Source: an uncultured Eubacterium sp.
GTDB taxonomy: Bacteria; Bacillota; Clostridia; Lachnospirales; Lachnospiraceae
DNA: 15,334 nucleotides
Assembly (NCBI GenBank): GCA_958446835.1
Contig: CAUCXT010000054.1
Span: 1-15,334, forward strand
Direction: 5' to 3'
Position numbers and translations under genes: made by a program. The notes under the pieces are model-generated. The model saw only the letters and a program-made list of their open reading frames with translations, was not told the DNA's origin and did no database searches. Positions 7,070 to 13,732 of this stretch are shown in pieces (the stretch's first letter is position 1; every line of letters begins with the position of its first letter).

Positions 7070-7963
7070 TCATTTCACCGTGTTTACAAGCGTTCCAATG
7101 CCCTCAACGATACACTCAACTGTATCTCCCGGCTTCAAAAAGCGCGGTGGCTGGAAGCCCATACCGACACCCGCCGGTGTTCCCATGGAAATGATTGTTC
7201 CTGCCTTGAGTGTCATACCAGAAGATAGCTCGCTTATCACATGAGCCACATCAAATATAAGCAGCTCGGTATTGCTGTTCTGTCTGAGCTCCCCATTAAC
7301 CTTGGAGCTGATGGAAAGCTTCGGTGGATATGCAATACTGTCCGCGGTTGTGATACAAGGTCCCATAGGTGTAAAACCGTCAAGGCTCTTTCCGAAATAC
7401 CACTGCTTATGGCGCGTCTGGACATTTCTCGCGCTCACATCATTTATTATCGTATAACCGAATATATACTCTGCCGCCCCACTTTCAGGGACATTCTTCG
7501 CGTCCTTTCCGATGACAACAGCCAACTCACACTCATAGTCAAGGCTGTCCACAAGATTCTCATGCGCCTCGATGAAGCCCTTATTCGGAACCGCCTCATT
7601 CACTCTCTTAGAAAAATATACTGCATAAGGTCTCTCCCCGCCAAATGCCTCCTGCTTATACCTAGCCGACTCAACTGCATGCTCCATATAGTTGATTCCC
7701 AGACATATTATATCCTGCTTAGGTCTTGGAATAGGTGCTAAGAGAACCACATTCTTGAGCGGAAGCGAACCGTATATCTCCTCCGGCTCCTTGCGGTTAT
7801 ATATGCCAATAAGCTCCTTCTCAGCCCTCGACATCTTCTCCACAACCTCCTGCATACTCTCGTACGGCATGCCAAACGCCCTGAGCGGATACACCCATGT
7901 CTCGTCCTCATTCAAAACTCCGACTCTTTCCTTTTTCCCATCAAGATATGTAACAAATTTCAT
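7070..7963 (-). CDS. fumarylacetoacetate hydrolase (FAH) family protein
   Basis: Member of the FAH superfamily, which cleaves or hydrates/decarboxylates small oxo-acids with a divalent metal. The 297-residue product has an N-terminal FAH extension domain, then the catalytic core starting at CLGINYMEH (His95). Metal ligands are seen as Glu144 and Glu146 in YECEL and Asp175 in INDVSARN; Lys192 lies in FGKSLDGF. The frame can be extended to a GTG at 8005, but the start at 7963 is chosen because GAGG lies 6 nt upstream and the N-terminus MKFVTYLDG matches the family; the GTG has no ribosome binding site. Related enzymes act as acylpyruvase, 2-keto-4-pentenoate hydratase or oxaloacetate tautomerase/decarboxylase. 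The precise substrate cannot be told. It stands alone. Confidence 0.9.
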   Translation of the reverse strand: MKFVTYLDGKKERVGVLNEDETWVYPLRAFGMPYESMQEVVEKMSRAEKELIGIYNRKEPEEIYGSLPLKNVVLLAPIPRPKQDIICLGINYMEHAVESARYKQEAFGGERPYAVYFSKRVNEAVPNKGFIEAHENLVDSLDYECELAVVIGKDAKNVPESGAAEYIFGYTIINDVSARNVQTRHKQWYFGKSLDGFTPMGPCITTADSIAYPPKLSISSKVNGELRQNSNTELLIFDVAHVISELSSGMTLKAGTIISMGTPAGVGMGFQPPRFLKPGDTVECIVEGIGTLVNTVK

Positions 7964-8011
7964 AACAATCCTCACTTCTGAGCTTATCCAAAAATCTGCT
8001 CTCACAAATTA

Positions 8012-8030
8012 TGTTAGAGGTATTCTAACA
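8012..8030. promoter_or_regulatory. inverted repeat upstream of the FAH-family gene, possible operator
   Basis: TGTTAGA (8012-8018) and TCTAACA (8024-8030) form a perfect 7-5-7 inverted repeat about 50 bp upstream of the start codon at 7963, where a promoter would be expected. No T-run follows, so it is not a terminator. An operator is an inference from position and symmetry. Confidence 0.4.
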
Positions 8031-8076
8031 CTCGCGATGGGAAAATGCAATCTTCAGATAAAGAAATTTATACTCC

Positions 8077-8117
8077 AAAAATATAAGGCATACCAAGCAC
8101 TTCTGCTTAATATGCCT
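8077..8117 (-). terminator. terminator after the DUF3990 pair
   Basis: On the minus strand AGGCATA and TATGCCT (outer arms 8111-8117 and 8086-8092) enclose an inner AAGCA-GAAG-TGCTT hairpin, with a 2x2 internal loop between the stems. It is followed by TATATTTTT. It begins 8 nt after the stop codon of the 72-residue protein, closing that unit and separating it from the FAH gene. Confidence 0.7.
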
Positions 8118-8124
8118 CAATATC

Positions 8125-8343
8125 CTACATCATCAATAATTCCTCATTTTTCATTTCACTGTTAATAAATTCCGCCCATTCCTCTACCGTATCGTGTTCA
8201 ACAAAATCTTTGTCCATCGCCAGTGCCCTAGACAAGTATGAAGCGCGAACAGCACGTTCCGCTTCAATTTCACTAATATGATAATCTTTAACCAATGTTT
8301 CTCTTACATACTTCTTAAATTCTTTAATTTCCGCATTTGTCAT
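8125..8343 (-). CDS. small acidic protein paired with DUF3990, candidate antitoxin/immunity partner
   Basis: A 72-residue, charged, mostly helical-looking protein beginning MTNAEIKEFKKYV; no membrane segment or zinc motif. The start at 8343 is chosen because AAGGTG lies just upstream and because it begins 5 nt after the DUF3990 stop codon. A longer reading of the same frame to 8421 would overlap the DUF3990 gene deeply and has no support. The central EAERAVRASYLSRAL and HDTVEEWAEFI are the recognisable-looking core, but I cannot assign a family with confidence; it resembles the small proteins that often accompany DUF3990 genes. Tight coupling and the following terminator make it one transcript with its partner. 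An antitoxin role is inferred only from this arrangement. Confidence 0.75.
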   Translation of the reverse strand: MTNAEIKEFKKYVRETLVKDYHISEIEAERAVRASYLSRALAMDKDFVEHDTVEEWAEFINSEMKNEELLMM

Positions 8344-8348
8344 ACCAT

Positions 8349-8945
8349 TCACCTTCCTCTCACTTGTTTTAAATACTTTTCCTTGTTTTTTATTATAGCA
8401 CAAGATAAAACATTTATGCAAGAAACAGCTTTAATTGTGTGGAACGAATATTGCTGTGGATATACTTCACCATTATCCTTAAGGAAATCGTTATAATCAA
8501 CATTTTTCAATTCAATAATTTTATTATTAACCTGATATGCTATATTTACAATGTTTCCATCTGCAATTTCTCCACAGCATACATCGTATTTAGCATTCTG
8601 ATTATGTGTTACAATATTATATGTAGATAAAACCTGAGGTGTCAAACGATTATATAAAACAAACTCTCCCCACTTTTTAGAATGTCGTGGATATGATAGT
8701 ATAGACAACTCAATTTCCTTTTTCGGTTTATAGTCTACCTCTACAATATACGGCTCCTCGTGAACCCTATTTTTAATATTATATTTTTTTGTTGCCCTTA
8801 TTGCCGTTAAAGCTGCATGGTCATAACTTGGTGTTGTATAAAAACCCGCTCCGAAATCCAAATATGGTTTGCTGTACTCCAAGCTAATTCCATTATTAAC
8901 TATATTCATCGCAGAACTATAGTTTGTTCCATGATATAACTTCAA
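8349..8945 (-). CDS. DUF3990 family protein, ADP-ribosyltransferase-like, candidate toxin
   Basis: The 198-residue product opens LYHGT (His5), then DFGAGFYTT (Tyr36), KWGEFVLYNR (Glu94), YDVCCGEIADG (120-130) and QYSFHT (165-170). This series is typical of DUF3990, a group related in fold to ADP-ribosyltransferases; His5, Tyr36 and Glu94 could be the H-Y-E-type triad, though the assignment of Glu94 is tentative. The start is TTG at 8945, supported by AAGGAGAG 7 nt upstream and by the need to keep the YHGT motif near the N-terminus. An out-of-frame ATG between them encodes only two codons before a stop. It is AT-rich compared with its neighbours and is followed 5 nt later by a 72-residue gene, a toxin-antitoxin-like layout. 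No terminator separates it clearly from metA upstream. Function is inferred. Confidence 0.82.
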   Translation of the reverse strand: MKLYHGTNYSSAMNIVNNGISLEYSKPYLDFGAGFYTTPSYDHAALTAIRATKKYNIKNRVHEEPYIVEVDYKPKKEIELSILSYPRHSKKWGEFVLYNRLTPQVLSTYNIVTHNQNAKYDVCCGEIADGNIVNIAYQVNNKIIELKNVDYNDFLKDNGEVYPQQYSFHTIKAVSCINVLSCAIIKNKEKYLKQVRGR

Positions 8946-8959
8946 AACATCTCTCCTTC

Positions 8960-9059
8960 AATTGTATACGAATTTTGGTCAATGCCCACAGTATTGTATT
9001 TCTTACAAAATATACGGTGTCACCTGATAAACATAGTAATTAATCCAATTCGTATACAA
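8960..9059. repeat. 13-bp inverted repeat around the metA end / DUF3990 start
   Basis: AATTCGTATACAA reads on the plus strand at 9047-9059 (inside the metA 3' end) and on the minus strand at 8962-8974 (upstream of the DUF3990 start). The two copies are about 73 bp apart and contain the palindrome GTATAC. They could form a long-range stem, be regulator sites, or mark an old junction. Confidence 0.45.
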
Positions 9060-9908
9060 ATTATTCGCGTGCGCCCTCCACGATAGTCGTGGCTTTGAAT
9101 TGACATCACCATCCGTATAATAGTTGCATGGCATGTCGATAGGGAGCCCCTTGCCAAGGTCGCGCTTGTACTCTGTGTCAAGAGTTATACGGTCATACTC
9201 AGGGTGTCCCATGACGAATATGCGCTTGCCACCCTCAGCAAGCACGATGAACACACCGACCTCATCAGATTCTGCAAGTATCTGGAGCCTGTCATCCGCC
9301 ATTATATCAGCCTTGGATACGGTTGTGTGGCGCGAATGAGGTGCGTAGAAATAATCGTCAAAGCCGCGGACCAGAGGCACCTTGCGGTTTAACACCTTGT
9401 GTTCAAAAATGCCGAACGCCTTCTTAGGAAGAAGCTCTTTGCGGATACCGTAGTGGTGGTACAGACCGGCCTGTGCGCCCCAGCATATATGAAGCGTTGA
9501 TGTAACATGCTTGTCCGACCAGTCCATAATCTTCACAAGCTCATCCCAGTAGGTGACTTCCTCGAACTCCATCTGCTCAACCGGGGCACCTGTTATTATG
9601 AGTCCGTCAAAATTGCGGCTGCTTATATCGCTGAAGGTCTGGTAGAACTGGTTGAGGTGCGAAGCTGAGGTGTTCTTTGAGACATGTGACTCAAGCTGCA
9701 AAAAAGTAATATTTATCTGTAATGGGGTGTTCGACAATGCTCTTAGAAGCTGAAGCTCTGTATCCTGCTTTATCGGCATGAGATTGAGGATGAGCACCTC
9801 CAATGGTCTTATGTCCTGCGACAAAGCCCTGTTTTCATCCATCACGAATATATTTTCATCTTCAAGAATCGCCCTTGCAGGCAGATCATTCTGTATTCTA
9901 ATAGGCAT
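9003..9908 (-). CDS. metAA: homoserine O-acetyltransferase (MetA family)
   Basis: First committed step of methionine biosynthesis: acylation of the homoserine hydroxyl. The 301-residue product is full length for MetA. Catalytic residues are seen at the classical positions: Cys142 in HICWGAQAG, His235 and Glu237 in MGHPEYD. Residue 111 (TGAPVEQMEF) is Glu. In characterised MetA proteins Glu111 favours acetyl-CoA, while Gly111, as in E. coli, favours succinyl-CoA, so this enzyme is better called an acetyltransferase despite the historical name. The ATG overlaps the ligA stop codon by one base (TAATG) with AAGGAAG upstream, so translation is probably coupled to ligA. No T-box or SAM riboswitch is seen, as expected for a gene inside an operon. 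Confidence 0.96.
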   Translation of the reverse strand: MPIRIQNDLPARAILEDENIFVMDENRALSQDIRPLEVLILNLMPIKQDTELQLLRALSNTPLQINITFLQLESHVSKNTSASHLNQFYQTFSDISSRNFDGLIITGAPVEQMEFEEVTYWDELVKIMDWSDKHVTSTLHICWGAQAGLYHHYGIRKELLPKKAFGIFEHKVLNRKVPLVRGFDDYFYAPHSRHTTVSKADIMADDRLQILAESDEVGVFIVLAEGGKRIFVMGHPEYDRITLDTEYKRDLGKGLPIDMPCNYYTDGDVNSKPRLSWRAHANNLYTNWINYYVYQVTPYIL

Positions 9909-11917
9909 TAGTCTTCCTTCTTTCCTGTCATATTTATGAAATCCTCCTCGGATATTATCGGAATGCCAAGCTCCTTAGCCTTCTGATTCTTTGAGGAATT
10001 GCTTGTTGTATCATTATTTATAAGATAGTCCGTCTTGGAGCTTACGCTTCCTGCGACCTTTCCGCCAAGGCTTTCTATAAGAGCCTTGACCTCGTTTCTG
10101 TTGGCAAAATGTTCAACCGAACCTGTTATTACGAAGGTCTTTCCTGCAATGTCTGAGCTTAAGTCCGCCTTCTCCTCAGGGATAAGTCTTAGTTCACGCG
10201 CAAGCAGAAGAGCATTCTCACGCTTCTTTTCATCGGAAAAATACTTGACTATATCGCCGGCTATAACAGCTCCGATACCGTCAATCTGCATAAGCTCGTT
10301 CTCATCCGCAGAAATAATCGCATCAAGATTACTGTCGAAATGCCTGCATATAAGCTTGGCGTTCGCCACACCTACACCCGGAATACCAAGTGCATAGATA
10401 AATCTGCTTATCTGCACATCACGCGATTTTTCTATGGAAGTCATCATATTGTCAAAGGATTTCTCGCCAAATCCTTCCATGGTACAGATACGTTCCCTGT
10501 AGCGTTCAAGATGATATATGTCGGCATACGTTCTAATCATACCATCATCTATGAATTTTTCAAGGGTAGCTTCGGATATTCCATCTATATTAAGTGCATC
10601 TCTTGAGACGAGAAGCTCGAAGCTCTTCACCTGCTTTGCCTGACACTCAGGATTGGTGCAGTAGAGACTCAGTGCATCATTCTGGCTTCTTAACTCCGTC
10701 CTTCCGCCGCATACAGGACAGATATCCGGTATTACCACCTCACCGTCATCCAACTTATCAGCGCCCTCTGCCTTTTTCACAACCCTTGCTATCTGTGGGA
10801 TTATCATATTGGCTTTATAGACAGCTATTGTATCTCCAAGTCCAAGTCCAAGCGACCTCAATATGCTCACGTTGTGTACACTCGCCCTTGAGACTGTTGT
10901 CCCTTCTATCTCCACCGGTTCGAATATTGCCACAGGATTGATAAGCCCTGTTCGCGACGCACTCCACTCTATCTCAAGAAGCTTCGTGTCAACCAATTCA
11001 TCCTTCCACTTGAAAGCAATGGAATGTCTCGGAAATTTAGCTGTACGTCCAAGGCTCTCGCCATAAGCTATATCATCGTAGGTGAGCACAAGTCCGTCCG
11101 AAGGAAAATCGTTCTTCTCGACCTCCTTCGCGAAATATTCAACCGCCTCAGCCATGTTCGTTTCATCCACAACACGGAAATCCACTGTATCGAAGCCCTG
11201 ACCTTTGAGCCAGTTAAACTGCGCCTCCTTGGAATTACCAAAATCCACATCCGGCTCATTCGTCTCAGGATTGACCGCGGATATGAGTGCGAACGCCTTA
11301 AGCCTTACATTTCTCTTGGCGGTTATCTCGCTGTTGAGCTGCCTTACAGAACCGCTACACAGATTTCTTGGGTTCTTGTATTTCTCTCCATCATTGGTAA
11401 TCAATGCATTGATTATCTCAAAATCAGAGTAGGTGATTATCGCCTCTCCTCTTATGACAAGTCTCCCCTGATACGAAATCCTTGTCGGGAGATTCTTAAA
11501 GGTTCTGGCATTTGCCGTTATGACCTCACCTATATATCCATTACCACGCGTGACAGCCTTGATAAGCTCCCCGTGTTCATAAGTAAGAACTACGGTCAGA
11601 CCGTCAAGCTTCCATGAGAGAAGGCACTTATGCGCCCCCGCAAATGCAGCAAGCGCGTCAACGGACTTCGTCTTGTCAAGACTTAGCATAGGTGCCGCGT
11701 GCTCCTCCTTCGGAAGCTCACTCACCGTCTCATAGCCTACATGCTGGGTAGGGCTGTCCGACATGATTATACCTGTCTCCGCCTCAAGAGCAACAAGCTC
11801 ATCATAGAGTGCATCATATTCATAGTTGGTCATTATTTCTTTATCACCCGCATAATATGCCTTGCCGGCTTCATTCAATATGCCAATAAGCTCTTTTATT
11901 CTCTGTGTCTTATCCAT
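9908..11917 (-). CDS. ligA: NAD-dependent DNA ligase LigA
   Basis: Seals nicks in replication and repair using NAD+. The 669-residue product has the full domain set: an N-terminal Ia segment for NMN recognition (about 1-70), the adenylation domain with Lys103 of SWKLDG as the AMP-accepting residue, RGEA at 156-159, DGLVLTY near 274 and FKWKDE near 302, the OB fold, a zinc finger with Cys400, Cys403, Cys420 and Cys425, helix-hairpin-helix repeats (about 510-560), and a C-terminal BRCT domain (about 588-664). The start ATG lies inside the 3' end of the upstream pseudouridine synthase gene (8-nt overlap) with GGGAGG upstream. KLDG, where KIDG is commoner, and KWK, where KFP is commoner, are family variants, not defects. 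Confidence 0.98.
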   Translation of the reverse strand: MDKTQRIKELIGILNEAGKAYYAGDKEIMTNYEYDALYDELVALEAETGIIMSDSPTQHVGYETVSELPKEEHAAPMLSLDKTKSVDALAAFAGAHKCLLSWKLDGLTVVLTYEHGELIKAVTRGNGYIGEVITANARTFKNLPTRISYQGRLVIRGEAIITYSDFEIINALITNDGEKYKNPRNLCSGSVRQLNSEITAKRNVRLKAFALISAVNPETNEPDVDFGNSKEAQFNWLKGQGFDTVDFRVVDETNMAEAVEYFAKEVEKNDFPSDGLVLTYDDIAYGESLGRTAKFPRHSIAFKWKDELVDTKLLEIEWSASRTGLINPVAIFEPVEIEGTTVSRASVHNVSILRSLGLGLGDTIAVYKANMIIPQIARVVKKAEGADKLDDGEVVIPDICPVCGGRTELRSQNDALSLYCTNPECQAKQVKSFELLVSRDALNIDGISEATLEKFIDDGMIRTYADIYHLERYRERICTMEGFGEKSFDNMMTSIEKSRDVQISRFIYALGIPGVGVANAKLICRHFDSNLDAIISADENELMQIDGIGAVIAGDIVKYFSDEKKRENALLLARELRLIPEEKADLSSDIAGKTFVITGSVEHFANRNEVKALIESLGGKVAGSVSSKTDYLINNDTTSNSSKNQKAKELGIPIISEEDFINMTGKKED

Positions 11918-12650
11918 TATTCTGCCCTCCCATCCCGCAAAGGCTTCTAAGCTTTACCGTCTCCTCCATGGTGAGCGGTCTTATTTCGCCCTCTTTAAGT
12001 CCATTTATATTTATGTTCATTATTCTTATTCTCTTTAATGACAGCACTTCATAGCCGAACGCACCGCACATTCGTCTTATCTGTCTGTTAAGTCCCTGCC
12101 TGAGTACTATTGTAAAGGTCTTTTTTCCGTTCTTTCTCACAACGCACTTTCTGGTTATGACCTTCTTTCCGGTGCTTCCGTCCGTTATCTCAACACCCGC
12201 GCCCATCTTCTTTAGAAAATCGTCTGTCACATCCTTGTTGACCTTTACAACATATTCCTTCTGATGATTATTTGAAGTTTTAAGTATATTATTCATAAGT
12301 TCGCCGTCATTGGTCAGAAGCAGAAGTCCGCAGGACTCCTTGTCAAGCCTGCCTATCGGAAATACCCTCTTGTCAATTCCAAGGTTCTTAAGATATACCG
12401 CAAGGCTGTCCGGCTCATCCGCCATCGTAGTCACTACACCCTCCGGCTTATAGAATGCGTATATAACCTTCTTGACAGCCTCAGGCGCTTTTATGGTCCT
12501 GCCGTCAACCTCCACTGTGTCACCACTTTCAACCTGCATGCCCATGGTGGCTGTAGTGCCGTTGACGCGCACCTTCCCGGCATCGATGAGCCTGTCCGCC
12601 TCACGTCTTGAGCAATATCCCGAATCACTTATATACTTGTTGAGTCTCAT
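11910..12650 (-). CDS. rluF: 23S rRNA pseudouridine synthase, RluF-like (RsuA family)
   Basis: Isomerises a uridine in rRNA to pseudouridine. The 246-residue product has an N-terminal S4 RNA-binding domain (MRLNKYISDSGYCSRREADR) and the catalytic GRLDKESCGLLLLTNDG with Asp103 as nucleophile; LNRQIRRMCGAFGYEVLSL is the C-terminal family motif. The start at 12650 is chosen because GGAGG lies 4 nt upstream and the S4 domain begins at that Met. The frame continues open to 12743, but that part runs through a hairpin and the upstream gene. RluF (position 2604) fits best; RluB or RsuA substrates cannot be excluded. It is the first of three overlapping genes (with ligA and metA). Confidence 0.9.
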   Translation of the reverse strand: MRLNKYISDSGYCSRREADRLIDAGKVRVNGTTATMGMQVESGDTVEVDGRTIKAPEAVKKVIYAFYKPEGVVTTMADEPDSLAVYLKNLGIDKRVFPIGRLDKESCGLLLLTNDGELMNNILKTSNNHQKEYVVKVNKDVTDDFLKKMGAGVEITDGSTGKKVITRKCVVRKNGKKTFTIVLRQGLNRQIRRMCGAFGYEVLSLKRIRIMNININGLKEGEIRPLTMEETVKLRSLCGMGGQNNG

Positions 12651-12681
12651 AAATCCTCCATTCTGATAATCCACACATAAC

Positions 12682-12710
12682 ATCGGCGCAGGATATAATC
12701 CTGCGCCGAT
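12682..12710. repeat. perfect 13-bp hairpin between the lipoprotein and rluF genes
   Basis: ATCGGCGCAGGAT (12682-12694) and ATCCTGCGCCGAT (12698-12710) with a 3-nt loop. It is GC-rich and starts 10 nt after the lipoprotein stop codon. On the minus strand it is followed by GTTATGTG, not a U-tract, so it is not a standard intrinsic terminator. It may stabilise or process the mRNA, or partly terminate. Confidence 0.85.
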
Positions 12711-12720
12711 AAAATACCCA

Positions 12721-13416
12721 TTAGTCCTCCGGCTGTCCCTCATATAAGAATCTTGTCACATCGTCAAATATCAAAATTCCCTCTAATTCCTTGAGATTAG
12801 GCTGATTGACTTCCGCCGCAATGTTGGAAATCCTCACCTTCTTCTCCACGTCCTCTATTATCTGGTCGGACAGCATAATGGAATTATAGCTCTTTACCTC
12901 ATCGCCGACACTGCTGCCGCATATATAGTATGTCCCACTCTCGTTCGTACACACGTAAAACGCGTTCAGCATGGTTATGACCTGATTGCCAAGCGTGGTG
13001 AGCACTCCGCATTTAGCGACAACGATATAGCTTCCCTCAACCATGCCGTCCATCATATAGCAGGTAAGCGACTTGACCGAATCAATGTATTCACTTAGCA
13101 CCATAAAGCTGTCCTTGTCAAGATTAGTGCTGTCATTGGTCATATACATGGCAAGTTCGTACTCGCCATCTGCAAGATAGTCATAGAACTGTCTTATAAA
13201 ATTCTTGATGTCATAGTCCATGTCCTCAACGAATGTGATTAAATTTACGCTTGCCGCTGCCTCTGTCACATTGGCATTCTGTAACTCAGGACCGGCACTC
13301 TTGTTCTGTATCACAACAACATCCGTCATCTGTTCAGCAACAGAACTTTTTGCCGAGCATCCGCTTAAAAGACAAATTATGCACGAAAAACACAACGCAA
13401 AAATTCTTCTATACAC
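12721..13416 (-). CDS. putative small lipoprotein, function unknown
   Basis: A 231-residue protein with a lipoprotein signal peptide: RR near the start, a hydrophobic core, and the lipobox LLSGC with Cys20 as the lipidated residue. The mature protein should be anchored to the outer face of the membrane. After a Ser/Ala-rich linker (about 21-60), the folded part (about 70-230) contains FYDYLADGEYELAM, reminiscent in style of NTF2-like extracellular domains, but no family can be assigned. The start is GTG at 13416, supported by GGAGG 5 nt upstream. It precedes rluF by 70 nt with a hairpin between, so it may share a transcript with rluF-ligA-metA. Possible promoters lie in the AT-rich stretch around 13447-13485. 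Confidence 0.8.
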   Translation of the reverse strand: MYRRIFALCFSCIICLLSGCSAKSSVAEQMTDVVVIQNKSAGPELQNANVTEAAASVNLITFVEDMDYDIKNFIRQFYDYLADGEYELAMYMTNDSTNLDKDSFMVLSEYIDSVKSLTCYMMDGMVEGSYIVVAKCGVLTTLGNQVITMLNAFYVCTNESGTYYICGSSVGDEVKSYNSIMLSDQIIEDVEKKVRISNIAAEVNQPNLKELEGILIFDDVTRFLYEGQPED

Positions 13417-13568
13417 GATAACCTCCGAGAAAAAAATGCACCATAATATATAATTTTAACAATTTTATACAAAAAAATCAATAACTTTTATATCTGTACA
13501 TCTGTAATAAATATCGCAGCATCCGTGCCAATCACACCCGCACAATGAAATGCAGTAATATTTTACGC

Positions 13569-13597
13569 TTGCAAAATATATAATTATAGTATAAAAT
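13569..13597 (+). promoter_or_regulatory. promoter of tRNA-Arg
   Basis: TTGCAA (13569-13574), 17-bp spacer and TAAAAT (13592-13597) just upstream of the tRNA. Transcription would begin about 13604, giving a short 5' leader for RNase P. Very AT-rich surroundings make exact boxes uncertain. Confidence 0.55.
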
Positions 13598-13618
13598 AAT
13601 AAACAGCGTTTTTCGCAT

Positions 13619-13692
13619 GCACTTGTAGCTCAGTGGATAGAGCACCGGTTTCCGGAGCCGGGTTGTCGTGGGTTCGATTCCCTCCAGGTGCA
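13619..13692 (+). tRNA. tRNA-Arg (anticodon CCG)
   Basis: Full cloverleaf by eye: acceptor GCACTTG with CAGGTGC, D-arm GCTC/GAGC, anticodon stem CCGGT/GCCGG with loop TTCCGGA giving anticodon CCG (reads CGG), and T-loop TTCGATT. The discriminator is A and CCA is not encoded. The T-stem GTGGG/CCCTC contains a U-U mismatch at 50-64, and the variable region is six nucleotides. A T-run at 13693-13699 probably ends the transcript. Confidence 0.96.
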
Positions 13693-13732
13693 TTTTTTTA
13701 TTTGTTAAAATCAAGTCATATTTTCTGTAAAT

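Noticed and set aside
7964..8005. N-terminal extension of the FAH protein from a GTG
   Set aside because: No ribosome binding site at the GTG; a good one precedes the ATG at 7963 and the family N-terminus starts there.
8344..8421. 26-residue N-terminal extension of the small partner protein
   Set aside because: It overlaps the 3' end of the DUF3990 gene and lacks a ribosome binding site; the internal ATG has one.
12651..12743. 31-residue N-terminal extension of the RluF-like protein
   Set aside because: It would translate the intergenic hairpin and overlap the lipoprotein gene; GGAGG and the S4 domain mark 12650.
13532..13714. Minus-strand 60-residue frame reading LEGIEPTTTRLRKPVL
   Set aside because: It is the antisense of tRNA-Arg, a well-known source of spurious protein annotations, and it has no ribosome binding site.
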